Shown: positions 40,651 through 50,445, counted from the stretch's first letter. The stretch: DNA of 64,000 bases from Oscillospiraceae bacterium (GCA_910575695.1 CAJTGJ010000001.1:62001-126000); one strand, 5' to 3'. Numbers and translations: made by a program. The notes: generated by a model not told the origin, from the sequence alone.

Positions 40651-42068
40651 AAACCATGTACGGGCGGCAGTTCGCCACCATGGTGGGCATGGTCCTGCTG
40701 TCCTTTCTCATGCTGGGCGCGTCCTTCGCCACCCTGAGCTACCAGTACACCATCCGGGAGAAAAAGGACACCCTGGAGCGCAACGCCAAGTATATCGCGG
40801 AGTTCACCTCCGATTCCCTGAACACCGGCGGCGAGCTGGTGTGGCAGACCGGCGCGTTCCAGAGCTACCTCAACTCGGTGGCCCAGGTGTCCGACACCCG
40901 CATTATGGTGGCCACTCCGGAGGGGGTGGTGGTATACGCCACCAGCAGCGGCGACGCCCTCCCCGGCCTGCAATACGCCTCCCTGCCCCAGCAGACCGTG
41001 GACGACATACAGCGGGGGACCTGCACCGGCATGACCACCCTGGACGGGATGTATGACGAGGCCCGCTATCTGGTGGGCCTGCCCATCACCAGCGCCACCG
41101 GGCATTTGCAGGGGCTGGTGCTGGTGTCCTCCTCCGCGTCCAACATCAGCGGCGTGTGGCACGACCTGTTCGGCATTCTGCTGATGACCACCCTGGCGGT
41201 GGTGCTCATCGCCGCCATCATCAGCTCCGTCACCAGTATGCACCAGTCCCAGCCCATCAAGGAGGTGGCCGCCGCCGCCCGGCAGTTCGGCCTGGGCCAG
41301 CTGGATGTGCGGGTGGACGTGGGAAACCGCCGGGACGAGGTGGGGGAGCTGGCCGAGGCCTTCAACGCCATGGCCGAATCCCTGGCCGTCAGCGAACAGC
41401 GGCGCACCGAGTTCATCGCCAACGTCTCCCACGAGCTGAAAACCCCCATGACCACCATCGCGGGCTTTGCCGACGGCATTCTGGACGGCACCATCCCCCG
41501 GTCGGAGGAGCGGCATTATCTGGAAATTATTTCCTCGGAAACCCGCCGCCTGTCCCGGCTGGTGCGCTCCATGCTGGACCTGTCCCGGCTCCAGTCCGAC
41601 GAACGGGCCGCGCAGCAGCAGTTCGACATCAGCGAGACGCTGGTGCGCACCCTGGTGGCGCTGGAAAGCAAGGTAAACGCAAAAACCCTGGAGGTGGACG
41701 CCCAGGTGCCCGATGAGCCTGTCCCCGTGTGGGGGGACCAGGACGCCATCACCCAGGTGTGCTACAACCTGCTGGACAACGCCATCAAGTTCTCCCAGGA
41801 AGGGGGCGTGCTGGGCATCGGGGTGACCGTCAAGGGCCAGAAGGCCACCATCACCGTCAGCAACCAGGGGGAGACCATCCCCCCCGAGGAGCTGTCCCTG
41901 GTGTTCGACCGGTTCCACAAAACCGACCACTCCCGCAGCGCGGACCGGGACGGCGTGGGCCTGGGGCTGTATATCGTCAAAACCATCCTCAACAGCCACA
42001 AGGAGAACATCACCTGCACCAGCGAGGACGGCGTCACCAGGTTTGTATTCACCCTGACCCGGGCATAA
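40647..42068 (+). CDS. Sensor histidine kinase
   Basis: 473 aa. TM1 ~12-32 (MVGMVLLSFLMLGASFATLS), an extracytoplasmic sensor of ~140 residues, TM2 ending LLMTTLAVVLIAAIISSV, then HAMP (PIKEVAAAARQFGLGQLDVR, GELAEAFNAMAESL). HisKA has EFIANVSHELKTPMTT with the phospho-His, and the ATPase has NLLDNAIKFS and GVGLGLYIVKTIL. The GTG overlaps the preceding 45-codon frame; an ATG three codons on is the alternative. An HtrA-type protease gene follows, which suggests control of envelope or secretion stress as with CssRS of B. subtilis (inference). Confidence 0.92.
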   Translation: MKTMYGRQFATMVGMVLLSFLMLGASFATLSYQYTIREKKDTLERNAKYIAEFTSDSLNTGGELVWQTGAFQSYLNSVAQVSDTRIMVATPEGVVVYATSSGDALPGLQYASLPQQTVDDIQRGTCTGMTTLDGMYDEARYLVGLPITSATGHLQGLVLVSSSASNISGVWHDLFGILLMTTLAVVLIAAIISSVTSMHQSQPIKEVAAAARQFGLGQLDVRVDVGNRRDEVGELAEAFNAMAESLAVSEQRRTEFIANVSHELKTPMTTIAGFADGILDGTIPRSEERHYLEIISSETRRLSRLVRSMLDLSRLQSDERAAQQQFDISETLVRTLVALESKVNAKTLEVDAQVPDEPVPVWGDQDAITQVCYNLLDNAIKFSQEGGVLGIGVTVKGQKATITVSNQGETIPPEELSLVFDRFHKTDHSRSADRDGVGLGLYIVKTILNSHKENITCTSEDGVTRFVFTLTRA

Positions 42069-42201
42069 GCAAGCCCCGCAGGGGGGCACATGGCGCACCC
42101 GTCCCGCCGCATCCCGCGTACCCGTTTCACAGGCGCTCCCCTGTCCGGGGGCACAAACCGCGTCCCCCCCTCAGCCCAGTCCTGAATTGGAGGTCTTTCC
42201 C

Positions 42202-43515
42202 ATGGACAACTATCTCAACTACCGCTGGCCCAAGGGCCCCGGCGTCCAGCCGCCCCCCATGCCTGACCTGTCCTCCCGGCCCGTCCCCCGGCGGGCGCCC
42301 CGGCGGCGCACCGCCCGTCAGTGGGCGGTGTCCGCGGTGTGCGTCGTGCTGGTGCTGGCCCTGCTGGGCAGCATCAGCTTCTGGGCGGTGAACGGGCTGG
42401 CCAATCTGCTGGCTGACGCGGACTTCTCCGGCGGCGGCAGCGGCCGCGACCCCGGGGCCCACCGCACCTTCCCCGTCCCCAGCGGCGGTGAGGAGGAGTC
42501 CGACTGGTCGCTGGACGACCTGCCCTGGGGAGATCCCGACCCGGAGGTCCAGCTCTCCGTGGAGCCCGCCCAGGGCAATGTGCTGTCCGGACGGGACATC
42601 CACACCAAGGTGCTGCCCAGCATCGTCTATGTGGAGGCCCAGGGGGGCGGCGGACTGAACCGGAGCCTCTATGCCGGCACCGGCATCGTGGTCACCGCGA
42701 CCGGCTATGTGCTCACCAACTTCCACATCATCGAGGACACCAGCAAGGTGCAGGTGATGCTGGTGGACGACCAGACCACCTACTACGACGCCCAGGTCAT
42801 TGGCGTGGACGAGGAATTTGATTTGGCGGTGCTGAAATTCGACGGGGAAGGGCTGGGCCTCGCCCCCGCCCGGCTGGGGGATTCCGACGCCCTGGCGGTG
42901 GGCGACCGGGTGTACGCCGAGGGCAATCCCATGGGCTACCTGCTGGGCTCCATGTCGGCGGGCATCGTGTCCGCCCTGGACCGGGACGACGAGGTGGACG
43001 GCGGCGGCATGGTCATGATCCAGACCGACACGCCGCTGAACCCCGGCAACTCCGGCGGCGCGCTGGTAAATGAATACGGGCAGGTGGTGGGCATCACCTC
43101 CGCCAAGATCACCGGACTGGTCACCGAGCGGAACGAGGCCATTGAGGACGCCGCCGTCATTGAGAACATCGGCCTGGCCCTTCCCATGTCGGATATCCTG
43201 CCCTTTGTCAACCGGATGATCGCCACCGGGAAAAGCTGGCGGCCCTCCATCGGCATCACCTGCTCCCAGGCCGTGGAGGACGGGCGGCAGGGCATCAAGG
43301 TGGCGGAGGTGGAGGAGGACGCCCCCGCCTTCGCGGCGGGCCTCCAGCCGGACGACCTGATCATCTCCGCCAACGGGGAGCGGGTGACGGACCTGGCCGG
43401 ACTGCGGCGGATGATTTACCGCACCGGGGCGGATGAACAGCTCCACTGCGTGGTGGTGCGGGACGGGGAGGAGCTTACCATCTCCTTCGGCCTCATCGAC
43501 AAGCTGGAGGGATAG
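42202..43515 (+). CDS. HtrA/DegP-family serine protease
   Basis: 437 aa. Cytoplasmic Pro/Arg-rich N-terminus, one TM (about 43-66, AVSAVCVVLVLALLGSISFW), then a trypsin-like domain with the triad His in YVLTNFHIIED, Asp in EEFDLAVLKF and Ser in LNPGNSGGALVNEYG. The C-terminal PDZ domain has GIKVAEVEEDAPAFAAGLQ and DDLIISANGERV. Membrane-anchored quality-control protease outside the cell. GGAGG precedes ATG; 133 nt after the kinase, probably in the same regulon. Confidence 0.94.
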   Translation: MDNYLNYRWPKGPGVQPPPMPDLSSRPVPRRAPRRRTARQWAVSAVCVVLVLALLGSISFWAVNGLANLLADADFSGGGSGRDPGAHRTFPVPSGGEEESDWSLDDLPWGDPDPEVQLSVEPAQGNVLSGRDIHTKVLPSIVYVEAQGGGGLNRSLYAGTGIVVTATGYVLTNFHIIEDTSKVQVMLVDDQTTYYDAQVIGVDEEFDLAVLKFDGEGLGLAPARLGDSDALAVGDRVYAEGNPMGYLLGSMSAGIVSALDRDDEVDGGGMVMIQTDTPLNPGNSGGALVNEYGQVVGITSAKITGLVTERNEAIEDAAVIENIGLALPMSDILPFVNRMIATGKSWRPSIGITCSQAVEDGRQGIKVAEVEEDAPAFAAGLQPDDLIISANGERVTDLAGLRRMIYRTGADEQLHCVVVRDGEELTISFGLIDKLEG

Positions 43516-43531
43516 GGCTGACGCCCAACGA

Positions 43532-43567
43532 AAAGGGCGGTCCGCGCCTGGGGCGGGGCCGTCCTTT
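43532..43567 (+). terminator. Probable terminator after htrA
   Basis: AAAGG...CGG and CCG...CCTTT form an imperfect GC-rich stem. The T-tract is short. Confidence 0.5.
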
Positions 43568-43598
43568 GTACACGAACTGTGACAGGAGGCGTATCGCC

Positions 43599-44570
43599 AT
43601 GAATCGGGAACAGGTAGCGGCCCTGCTGGCGGGGTCCGCAGGCCACATCTCCGGGGAGGAGATGAGCCGTGCCCTGGGGGTCACCCGGGCGGCGGTGTGG
43701 AAGGAAATCGACGCCCTGCGCCGGGAGGGCTGGCCCATTGAATCGTCCACCCGGAAGGGGTATTATCTGTCCGGCCCGCCCCCGGTGCTGTCGGCGGCGT
43801 ACATCTCCGCCAAGCTGGCCCCCGGCAGCATATTCGCCGGGAAGGTGCGGGTGGAGGCGTCGGTGGATTCCACCAACACCCGGCTGAAGGCGGAAGCCGC
43901 CGCCCTGCCCTCCGGCGCGGCTCTGCTGGCGGAGGAGCAGACAGGCGGACGGGGCACCCACGGCCGCTCCTTCCAGTCCCCCAGGGGGGACGGGCTGTAC
44001 CTGTCGGTGCTCCTGCGGCCCTCGGCGGAGCTGAGGGACCTGTTCACCCTCACCGGCTGGGTGGCGGTGGCGGCCCGGGACGGCGCCGCCAAAGCCAGCG
44101 GGGCCCCGGTGGAGATCAAGTGGCTCAACGACCTGTACCTCCACGGGCGGAAGCTGTGCGGCATCCTCACCGAGCTGTCCTTCCTGGGCGAGAGCGCGGA
44201 GCCGGACTATGTGGTGGTGGGGATGGGTGTCAACATGAACCAGACCGCCGAGACCTTCCGCGCCCAGGGGCTGGAGCACATCGCCGCCTCGCTGGCGGGG
44301 GAGGGGTACCCCGTGGAGCGCAACCAGCTGGCGGTGTGCCTGCTGGACGCCCTGGACCGGATGGCCCGGGACTTCCCCGGGCAAAAGGCGGATTACCTGG
44401 AGCGCTACCGCGCCCACTGCATCACCCTGGGGCGGCGGGTGTCCTTCGAGACGGAGGGCGGCGTGCTCACCGGGACTGTCACCGGGGTGGACGGCCAGTT
44501 CGGCTTACAGGTCCAGGCGGACGGGGGAGGGAGCCACACCGTAACCTCCGGCACCGTGGCCATGCTTTGA
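43599..44570 (+). CDS. birA: Bifunctional biotin-[acetyl-CoA-carboxylase] ligase / biotin repressor
   Basis: 323 aa. N-terminal winged helix (ISGEEMSRALGVTRAAVWKE, RKGYYLSG), then the ligase domain with DSTNTRLKAE, the adenylate loop TGGRGTHGRSFQSP (usual GRGRxGR, with Thr at one Arg position), KWLNDLYL and KLCGILTELS, and a C-terminal SH3-like domain. Attaches biotin to carboxylases and probably represses biotin genes. AGGAGG lies ten bases before ATG. No biotin genes adjacent. Confidence 0.93.
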   Translation: MNREQVAALLAGSAGHISGEEMSRALGVTRAAVWKEIDALRREGWPIESSTRKGYYLSGPPPVLSAAYISAKLAPGSIFAGKVRVEASVDSTNTRLKAEAAALPSGAALLAEEQTGGRGTHGRSFQSPRGDGLYLSVLLRPSAELRDLFTLTGWVAVAARDGAAKASGAPVEIKWLNDLYLHGRKLCGILTELSFLGESAEPDYVVVGMGVNMNQTAETFRAQGLEHIAASLAGEGYPVERNQLAVCLLDALDRMARDFPGQKADYLERYRAHCITLGRRVSFETEGGVLTGTVTGVDGQFGLQVQADGGGSHTVTSGTVAML

Positions 44571-44572
44571 TA

Positions 44573-44614
44573 CAAAACCCCCCTCTCCGCCAGACGGCGG
44601 GGAGGGGGGGTTGT
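44573..44614. terminator. Bidirectional terminator between birA and citrate synthase
   Basis: ACCCCCCTCTCCGCC pairs with GGCGGGGAGGGGGGT; TTGTTTGTT follows on the plus strand and TTTTGT on the minus. Confidence 0.75.
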
Positions 44615-44624
44615 TTGTTCTGGG

Positions 44625-46037
44625 TCAGCCCCTGTCCTTCAGCGGCACAAAAGAGCCTTTCGGCCCCACCGCCTTGTAGGCCGGACGGATGATCCGGCCG
44701 AAGGGATTGTAAACCTCCTCCACCCGGTGGGCGCACCAGCCCACAATCCGGGCGATGGCGAACAGCGGGGTGTACAGCTCCGGCGGGATGCCCATCATCT
44801 TGTACACCAGCCCGGAATACATATCCACGTTGGCGGACATGACCTTCTCCTGGCCGGTGACGGAGCGGAACAGGCCGGGGGCCAGCCTTTCCACCAGCTC
44901 AAACAGCTCAAATTCCTCCAGCATCCCCTTGTTCCTGGCCATGTCCTTCGCGAACTGCTTTAAAATCACCGCCCGGGGGTCGGACAGGGTGTACACCGCG
45001 TGGCCCATGCCGTAGATCAGGCCGGAGCCGTCCCCGGCCTCCTTCTTCAAAATCCTTGTCAGGTAGGCGGACACCTCATCCTCGTCCTTCCAGTCCTTCA
45101 CGCGGGCCTCGATCTCGTCAAACATATGCATCACCCGCGTATTGGCCCCGCCGTGCCTGGGGCCCTTCAGCGAACCCACCGCCGCCGAAATGGCGGAGTA
45201 AATATCCGTCCCCGACGAGGACAGCACCCGGCAGGCAAAGGCGGAGTTGTTGCCGCCGCCGTGCTCCATGTGGAGCACCAGGCACAGGTCCAGCAGGCGG
45301 GCCTCCTCCGGGGTGAACTGGTTGTCGTGCCGGACGGAATACAGGAAGTTTTCCGCCACCGAAAGCTCCGGCTGGGGCCTATGTAAGTACAGGGATTCCC
45401 GGTCGAAATAGTGCTTCTTGGCGGCATAGGCGTGGGCCACGATCACCGGGAACCGGGCGATGAGCTTCACCGCCTGGAGCATTTCCATGGGCAGGGTGTT
45501 GTTGTCCGGGTCGGGGTCGTAGGAATACAGCGCCAGCACCGACCGGGCCAGCTTGTTCATGATGTCCGAGCTGGGGGCGGAGAGGATCATGTCCTCGGTG
45601 AATTTCGGGGGGAGCTCCCGGTAATAGGCCAGGATGTCCCGGAACTGGGCCAGCTCCGCCCCGGTGGGCAGGCCGCCGAACATGAGCAGGTAGGCGGTCT
45701 CCTCAAAGCCGAACCGCTCCTCCCTGGTAAAGCCGTCCACCAGCTCCTCCACGTTGATGCCCCGGTATAGCAGCCGCCCGGGGACGGGCGTGCGTTCGCC
45801 GTCCTCCAGGATGTAGCCCTTCACGTTGCCGATGAGGGTGACGCCGGCCATGACGCCGGTGCCGTCGTGGTTGCGCAGGCCCCGCTTGACGTCGTACTTC
45901 TCGTAATAGCGGGGGCTGATCTGGGTATGTTCCTCAAACTCCCCGCATATATCTTTGATAAAGTTCACCGATGCTTTGTGCTGTTCCATGGCAGTCCTCT
46001 GCGCTTCCACTAAGGTCTGATAAATATTTGTACCCAA
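44625..46037 (-). CDS. Citrate synthase family protein
   Basis: 470 aa. Condenses oxaloacetate with acetyl-CoA, or propionyl-CoA in 2-methylcitrate synthases. Active-site histidines in HMEHGGGNNSAFACRVLSSS and KGPRHGGANTRVMHM, Asp in the C-terminal MSANVDMYSGLVYKMMGIP. An N-terminal ~60 residues (EEHTQISPRYYEKYDVKRGL) is typical of the longer clostridial type. TTG at 46037 has AGGAGG nine bases upstream and is preferred to a TTG 18 codons earlier. No aconitase or isocitrate dehydrogenase nearby, so an anabolic glutamate role is likely but unproven. Confidence 0.92.
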   Translation of the reverse strand: MGTNIYQTLVEAQRTAMEQHKASVNFIKDICGEFEEHTQISPRYYEKYDVKRGLRNHDGTGVMAGVTLIGNVKGYILEDGERTPVPGRLLYRGINVEELVDGFTREERFGFEETAYLLMFGGLPTGAELAQFRDILAYYRELPPKFTEDMILSAPSSDIMNKLARSVLALYSYDPDPDNNTLPMEMLQAVKLIARFPVIVAHAYAAKKHYFDRESLYLHRPQPELSVAENFLYSVRHDNQFTPEEARLLDLCLVLHMEHGGGNNSAFACRVLSSSGTDIYSAISAAVGSLKGPRHGGANTRVMHMFDEIEARVKDWKDEDEVSAYLTRILKKEAGDGSGLIYGMGHAVYTLSDPRAVILKQFAKDMARNKGMLEEFELFELVERLAPGLFRSVTGQEKVMSANVDMYSGLVYKMMGIPPELYTPLFAIARIVGWCAHRVEEVYNPFGRIIRPAYKAVGPKGSFVPLKDRG

Positions 46038-46105
46038 GATAGCCCGCCTCCTTTGACGTGTCCGAATGCTGTTTCCTGTTTCCTTGCGCAATAGTGATAA
46101 AAAAT

Positions 46106-46134
46106 ATTATACCGCAATTTTACTGCCAAGTCAA
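46106..46134 (-). promoter_or_regulatory. Promoter of the citrate synthase gene
   Basis: Minus strand TTGACT (46134-46129), 17-nt spacer, TATAAT (46111-46106). Confidence 0.8.
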
Positions 46135-46218
46135 TGCAATTTTCCAAGGGCGATTCTTGTAATTTCAAGGGTTTTCCCGCCCGTTCCACTAAATTTTTGA
46201 ATAATCGAGGTGTTCAAC

Positions 46219-47268
46219 TTGCGAAACGCTGACGCATGGCGGGCGCTCCGCGCCCCGTTCCTCACCGGGCTGGCCCTGAGCCTTGCCCTGATGCTCCTGC
46301 CGCTGGCGGCGCTGGGCGAGAGCGGCGCCGGGGAGGTGGCCGCCCTGCCCCCCGTCCCCACTCCGGCGGCGGAGCCTTCCGCAGCCCCCTCCGCGGCCTC
46401 CTCCACCCCGCCGGGGGAGCTGGACAGCGCCCGGACCCTGCGGGTGCTCCAGCAGGACGGCACGGTGGAGGCCATGTCCATGTCGGACTACCTGTGGCGG
46501 GTGGTGGCGGCGGAGATGCCCGCTACCTTTGAGGGGGAGGCCCTCCGCTCACAGGCGGTGTGCGCCCGGACCTACAGCCTGTGGAAGATGCAGGCCAAAA
46601 GCCACGAGGCGGACGGGGCGGACATCTGCGCCGATTCCGGCTGCTGTCAGGCGTACATCGCCCCCGAGAACGCCGCCCAGCGGTGGGAGGAAAACGCGGA
46701 GGCCTATACCCAGAAAATTTCCGGCGCGGTGGCGGACACCGACGGGCAGGTGCTGACCTACGGCGGCTCGCCGATCCAGGCGGTGTTCTTCTCCTCGGCG
46801 GACGGACAGACCGCCGACGCGGCGGAGGTGTGGGGCCGCTCTCTGCCCTATCTGGTCCCGGTGGACAGCCCCGAGGGGGAGGAGGTGCCCAACTACCACT
46901 CCACCGTCACCCTGACGGCGGAGGAGGTGAAGTCGCTGGCGGCGGGCGCTGGGCTGGGGTGCGACCTGTCCGGCGAGCCCTCCGCCTGGTTTGCCAACCT
47001 GACCCGCACCGCCTCCGGACGGGTGGACAGTGTGGAGCTGGGGGGCGTGTCCCTGTCCGGCGGCGCGGCCCGGTCGCTGTTCTCCCTGCGCTCGGCCAGC
47101 TTTGACATATCCCTGGCGGACGGGGCGTTCACCTTTTCCGTCACCGGCTACGGCCACGGGGTGGGCCTGAGCCAGTACGGGGCCAACGCCATGGCAAAGG
47201 CGGGCAGCGGCTGGCGGGAGATCCTGGCCCACTACTACACCGGGGCGGAGCTGCAAACCTATGGCTGA
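46219..47268 (+). CDS. spoIID: SpoIID/LytB domain protein (stage II sporulation protein D type)
   Basis: 349 aa. Signal/anchor segment LTGLALSLALMLLPLAALG, a Pro/Ala/Ser linker to ~65, then the SpoIID domain: YLWRVVAAEMPATFEGEALR (catalytic Glu region), QAVCARTYSLWKMQ, DADGQVLTY-like strand, IQAVFFSSADGQTADAAEVW and GYGHGVGLSQYGANAMAK. SpoIID is the lytic transglycosylase of the engulfment machinery, so the host probably sporulates or descends from a sporulator. TTG at 46219 has GAGG upstream; GTG at 46210 overlaps it. Confidence 0.88.
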   Translation: MRNADAWRALRAPFLTGLALSLALMLLPLAALGESGAGEVAALPPVPTPAAEPSAAPSAASSTPPGELDSARTLRVLQQDGTVEAMSMSDYLWRVVAAEMPATFEGEALRSQAVCARTYSLWKMQAKSHEADGADICADSGCCQAYIAPENAAQRWEENAEAYTQKISGAVADTDGQVLTYGGSPIQAVFFSSADGQTADAAEVWGRSLPYLVPVDSPEGEEVPNYHSTVTLTAEEVKSLAAGAGLGCDLSGEPSAWFANLTRTASGRVDSVELGGVSLSGGAARSLFSLRSASFDISLADGAFTFSVTGYGHGVGLSQYGANAMAKAGSGWREILAHYYTGAELQTYG

Positions 47269-47274
47269 CCGCCA

Positions 47275-47303
47275 TTGAAACCGGGGCGGGGATGTGGTAT
47301 GCT
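47275..47303 (+). promoter_or_regulatory. Promoter of the acetyltransferase gene
   Basis: TTGAAA (47275-47280), 17-nt spacer, TATGCT (47298-47303). Confidence 0.65.
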
Positions 47304-47401
47304 TATGCCATCAACCAAGAGAGGGTGGTATGCCATGGTGCGATGCATTGTCCTGAGCGGGATCGTCGGACAAATTTGACATCACTCAGGAGGTATGCAA
47401 G

Positions 47402-48049
47402 ATGATCCCGCAATGGAAAATTTATCCCCGCTCCCAGGGGCACAGCACGGTCTACCTGCAAAACGCGGTGAACGACCCGTCCATTTCCGTGGGCGAGTAC
47501 ACCGTCTACGACGACTTCGTCCACGACCCCAGGGATTTTCAGCGCAATAACGTGCTCTACCACTATCCCATTAACCACGAGCGGCTTGTCATCGGGAAAT
47601 TCTGCTCCATCGCCTGCGGGGCAAAGTTCCTGTTCAACAGCGCCAACCACGCGTTAGGCTCCCTGTCCACCTACACCTTCCCCATCTTTTTCGAGGAGTG
47701 GGGGCTGGACGTGGAGCGCATCCCGGAGGCGTGGGACAACCACGGCGATATCGTGGTGGGAAACGACGTGTGGATCGGCTACGAGGCCGTGATTTTAGCG
47801 GGCGTTACCATCGGGGACGGGGCCGTCATCGCCGCCCGGGCGGTGGTGACCCGGGACGTGCCCCCCTACACCATCGTGGGCGGCGTCCCCGCCAGACCCA
47901 TCCGGCGGCGCTTCGAGGAGGGGGACATCGCCCGCCTCCAGGCCCTGCGCTGGTGGGACTGGCCCCCGGAGCGGATCGCCGCCAGCATCGACGCCATCCA
48001 GTCCGGGGACCTGGACCGTCTGGAACGGGCGGCGGACGGCATTTTCTGA
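47402..48049 (+). CDS. CatB/Vat-related hexapeptide O-acetyltransferase
   Basis: 215 aa left-handed beta-helix enzyme. [25 protein letters not shown] carries the conserved catalytic His (NH.....S), followed by the hexapeptide turns [20 protein letters not shown] and [20 protein letters not shown] and the [13 protein letters not shown] cap. Family members acetylate chloramphenicol or streptogramin A, but many chromosomal ones have other substrates; no mobile context suggests acquired resistance here. AGGAGG precedes ATG. Confidence 0.9.
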   Translation: MIPQWKIYPRSQGHSTVYLQNAVNDPSISVGEYTVYDDFVHDPRDFQRNNVLYHYPINHERLVIGKFCSIACGAKFLFNSANHALGSLSTYTFPIFFEEWGLDVERIPEAWDNHGDIVVGNDVWIGYEAVILAGVTIGDGAVIAARAVVTRDVPPYTIVGGVPARPIRRRFEEGDIARLQALRWWDWPPERIAASIDAIQSGDLDRLERAADGIF

Positions 48050-48057
48050 CTAAACTG

Positions 48058-48086
48058 GCGGCGGCATGGGAATCCCGTGCCGCCGC
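48058..48086 (+). terminator. Terminator-like hairpin after the acetyltransferase gene
   Basis: GCGGCGGCATGGG pairs with CCCGTGCCGCCGC around AAT; weak T-tract. Confidence 0.5.
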
Positions 48087-48139
48087 TGGTTACATTTTCG
48101 ATACAATTATGATGATTTTATTAAATTTCCCCGGTATCA

Positions 48140-48168
48140 TTGCATTCCTTTCTGCCCTATGGTATCAT
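48140..48168 (+). promoter_or_regulatory. Promoter of the LTA-synthase-like gene
   Basis: TTGCAT (48140-48145), 17-nt spacer, TATCAT (48163-48168). GGTATCAT occurs twice, at 48133-48140 and 48161-48168. Confidence 0.65.
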
Positions 48169-48244
48169 GTGAACGCTGATTTGGTAGACATAAATGAGTT
48201 TATCATCCTTTTTATGTCGAAACTATATAGGAGTGAGCTGTCAT

Positions 48245-50413
48245 ATGAACCAGTCCCGCCAAAATTGGAGGCCGGCCCCCAGCCGCCACACCGGACGCCG
48301 TAGCGCCGTGGGCTCGCCTCTGCTGTCCATTCTGTTTTTCCCCGCCATCATCCTGTACCACGAGCTGCTGCTGCAGGCCTTTGATGAGAGCTTCGATTTC
48401 TTCACCATGGCGCTGGTGCGGATCCCTCTGTTTTCCATCGCCGCCGGCCTGTTCCTGTTTCTGATCCTGGACCTGCTCCCCTGGCGGCGGGCCGCCCGGA
48501 TCGCCGGCGGCGTCCTCATCGTCCTGTGGACCATCATCCTGTGCATCGAGCACGGGTGCCGCAATATGTTCGGCCTGTACTACGGCATCTCCTTCATGGG
48601 CACCATGGCCGGGGACGTGATGGGCGACTTCGGCTCCCTGATCCTCTCCGCCATTCTGGGGATGATCCCCTTCATCCTGCTGTCCACCCTGCCCGCCATC
48701 GCCTACTTCTTCCTGCGCCACACCGTCATCCGGGATGACGGCCAGGAGGGCATAGCCCGGATCATCGTGGCCGCGGGCATGGTGGTCTGCCAGCTGCTGG
48801 GCTGGGCTCTGTCCGTCTTCGGCCCGGCGTCCAACTACTATACCTATGAGTACAGCGCCACCGCCAGCATCCCCCATTTCGGGCTGATGACCTGCGTGCG
48901 GCTGGAGCTGGAATACGCCATCCTGGGCGCGCCCACGCCGCCGCTCAGCGATTTTATCGATGATGTCCCCGCCACCGCCGTGATCGGCCCCTATGAGTCC
49001 GCCGCGCCCACGGCCTCGTCCGATCCCACCGCCGCCCCCACCCAGCCTCCCCATGCCACCGGTCCCAACGTGCTGGATATCGACTTCGAGGCGCTGGCCG
49101 CGGCGGAGGAGAATGAGACCATCCAGAATATGCACCAGTATTTCGCCAGCCTCACCCCCTCGGAGAAAAACCAGTACACCGGGATGTTCCAGGACAAAAA
49201 CCTGATCCTCATCACGGCGGAGGGCTTCTCCACCTACGCCATCGACAAGGAGCTCACCCCCACACTGTATAAGCTGTCCCAGGAGGGCTTCGTGTTCAAC
49301 AACTTCTACCAGCCGGACTGGACCCAGTCCACCTGCGGCGGGGAATTTTCCGTCACCACCGGCGTTATCCCCAACTGGATCTCCCCCGGCCCCCAGATGG
49401 CCGCGCCGGCCAGCGCCGATAACGCCATGCCCACCGTCCTGCCCAAGCTGTTCGCTCCCCTGGGCTACAATGTCCCCGCGTTTCACAACCACACCTACAC
49501 CTACTACAAGCGCAACACCTATCTGGAAAATTTCGGCTACGACTTCAAGGCCAAGGACAACGGCATAACCCTGGAAAATCCAGAGCTGTGGCCGGAATCC
49601 GACCTGGAGATGATGCAGGCCACCTGCCGCGCCTATATTGACGACTACGTCAACAACGGCACGCCCTTCCACGCTTACTACATGACGGTAAGCGGCCACG
49701 GCAAGTATAACTGGGCGGACAACGCCATGTCCGAAAAGCACCGGGAGGAGGTCCAGGCCAAATACCCCGATATGTCCGAGGTATGCCAGGCATATCTGGC
49801 CTGCAATATGGAGCTGGACCAGGCCCTGGAGCATCTCATCAGCCAGCTGGAGGAAGCGGGCATTGCCGACGACACCCTGATCGTCATGGCCGCCGACCAC
49901 TACCCCTACCTGATGGTGATGGAGGACGGCACCGACTACTACAACGAGCTGCGGGGCTTTGAGGACAGCGAGGACGACACCTCCCGCTACCGCAACACCC
50001 TGTTCATGTGGTCCGGGGCCATCAAGACCCCCATCCAGGTGGACACGCCCTGCTCCTCCATCGACATCGTGCCCACCATCTGCAACCTCTTCGGCCTGGA
50101 ATACGATTCCCGGCTCTACTCCGGCCGCGACATTTTCGCGGAGAACTACGAGGCGGACCAGTATTCCAACTGTATGCCCCTGGTGGTGTTCGCCAACAAG
50201 GGCAAGGGCAACAGCTGGATCACCGCCGCCGGGACCTACGAGAGCTCCACCGGGACCTTTATCCCAAACGAGGGCGTCACCGTAGACGAGGAATACGTCT
50301 CCCGGGTAAAGCGGCTGGTGTCCGCAAAGGTGAACTATTCCAAGCTCGTCGTCCAGGAGGACTACTACAAGTACGTGTTCCCGGACAGCGTCCCCCAGGA
50401 CGCTCAGGATTGA
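48245..50413 (+). CDS. LTA synthase-like membrane sulfatase-fold protein
   Basis: 722 aa. Five hydrophobic segments in residues ~25-210 (such as LLSILFFPAIILYHELLLQ and FILLSTLPAIAYFFL), a Pro/Thr/Ala linker (~250-285), then an extracellular sulfatase-type domain: NLILITAEGFSTYAI (metal-binding Glu), DWTQSTCGGEFSVTTG with the likely nucleophile Thr, HNHTYTYYKRNTYL, YMTVSGHGKYN, MAADHYPYL. Relatives polymerise glycerol phosphate or add it to glycans. Substrate not readable. The ATG at 48245 follows GGAGTGAGC. Monocistronic, strong terminator. Confidence 0.88.
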   Translation: MNQSRQNWRPAPSRHTGRRSAVGSPLLSILFFPAIILYHELLLQAFDESFDFFTMALVRIPLFSIAAGLFLFLILDLLPWRRAARIAGGVLIVLWTIILCIEHGCRNMFGLYYGISFMGTMAGDVMGDFGSLILSAILGMIPFILLSTLPAIAYFFLRHTVIRDDGQEGIARIIVAAGMVVCQLLGWALSVFGPASNYYTYEYSATASIPHFGLMTCVRLELEYAILGAPTPPLSDFIDDVPATAVIGPYESAAPTASSDPTAAPTQPPHATGPNVLDIDFEALAAAEENETIQNMHQYFASLTPSEKNQYTGMFQDKNLILITAEGFSTYAIDKELTPTLYKLSQEGFVFNNFYQPDWTQSTCGGEFSVTTGVIPNWISPGPQMAAPASADNAMPTVLPKLFAPLGYNVPAFHNHTYTYYKRNTYLENFGYDFKAKDNGITLENPELWPESDLEMMQATCRAYIDDYVNNGTPFHAYYMTVSGHGKYNWADNAMSEKHREEVQAKYPDMSEVCQAYLACNMELDQALEHLISQLEEAGIADDTLIVMAADHYPYLMVMEDGTDYYNELRGFEDSEDDTSRYRNTLFMWSGAIKTPIQVDTPCSSIDIVPTICNLFGLEYDSRLYSGRDIFAENYEADQYSNCMPLVVFANKGKGNSWITAAGTYESSTGTFIPNEGVTVDEEYVSRVKRLVSAKVNYSKLVVQEDYYKYVFPDSVPQDAQD

Positions 50414-50445
50414 CGGCGGGCCATCCGAAAGAAATTTTGTGCAGT

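Noticed and set aside
47402-48049. Acquired antibiotic-resistance acetyltransferase
   Set aside because: CatB/Vat fold is clear, but codon use is native and no mobile element is adjacent. Substrate cannot be inferred.
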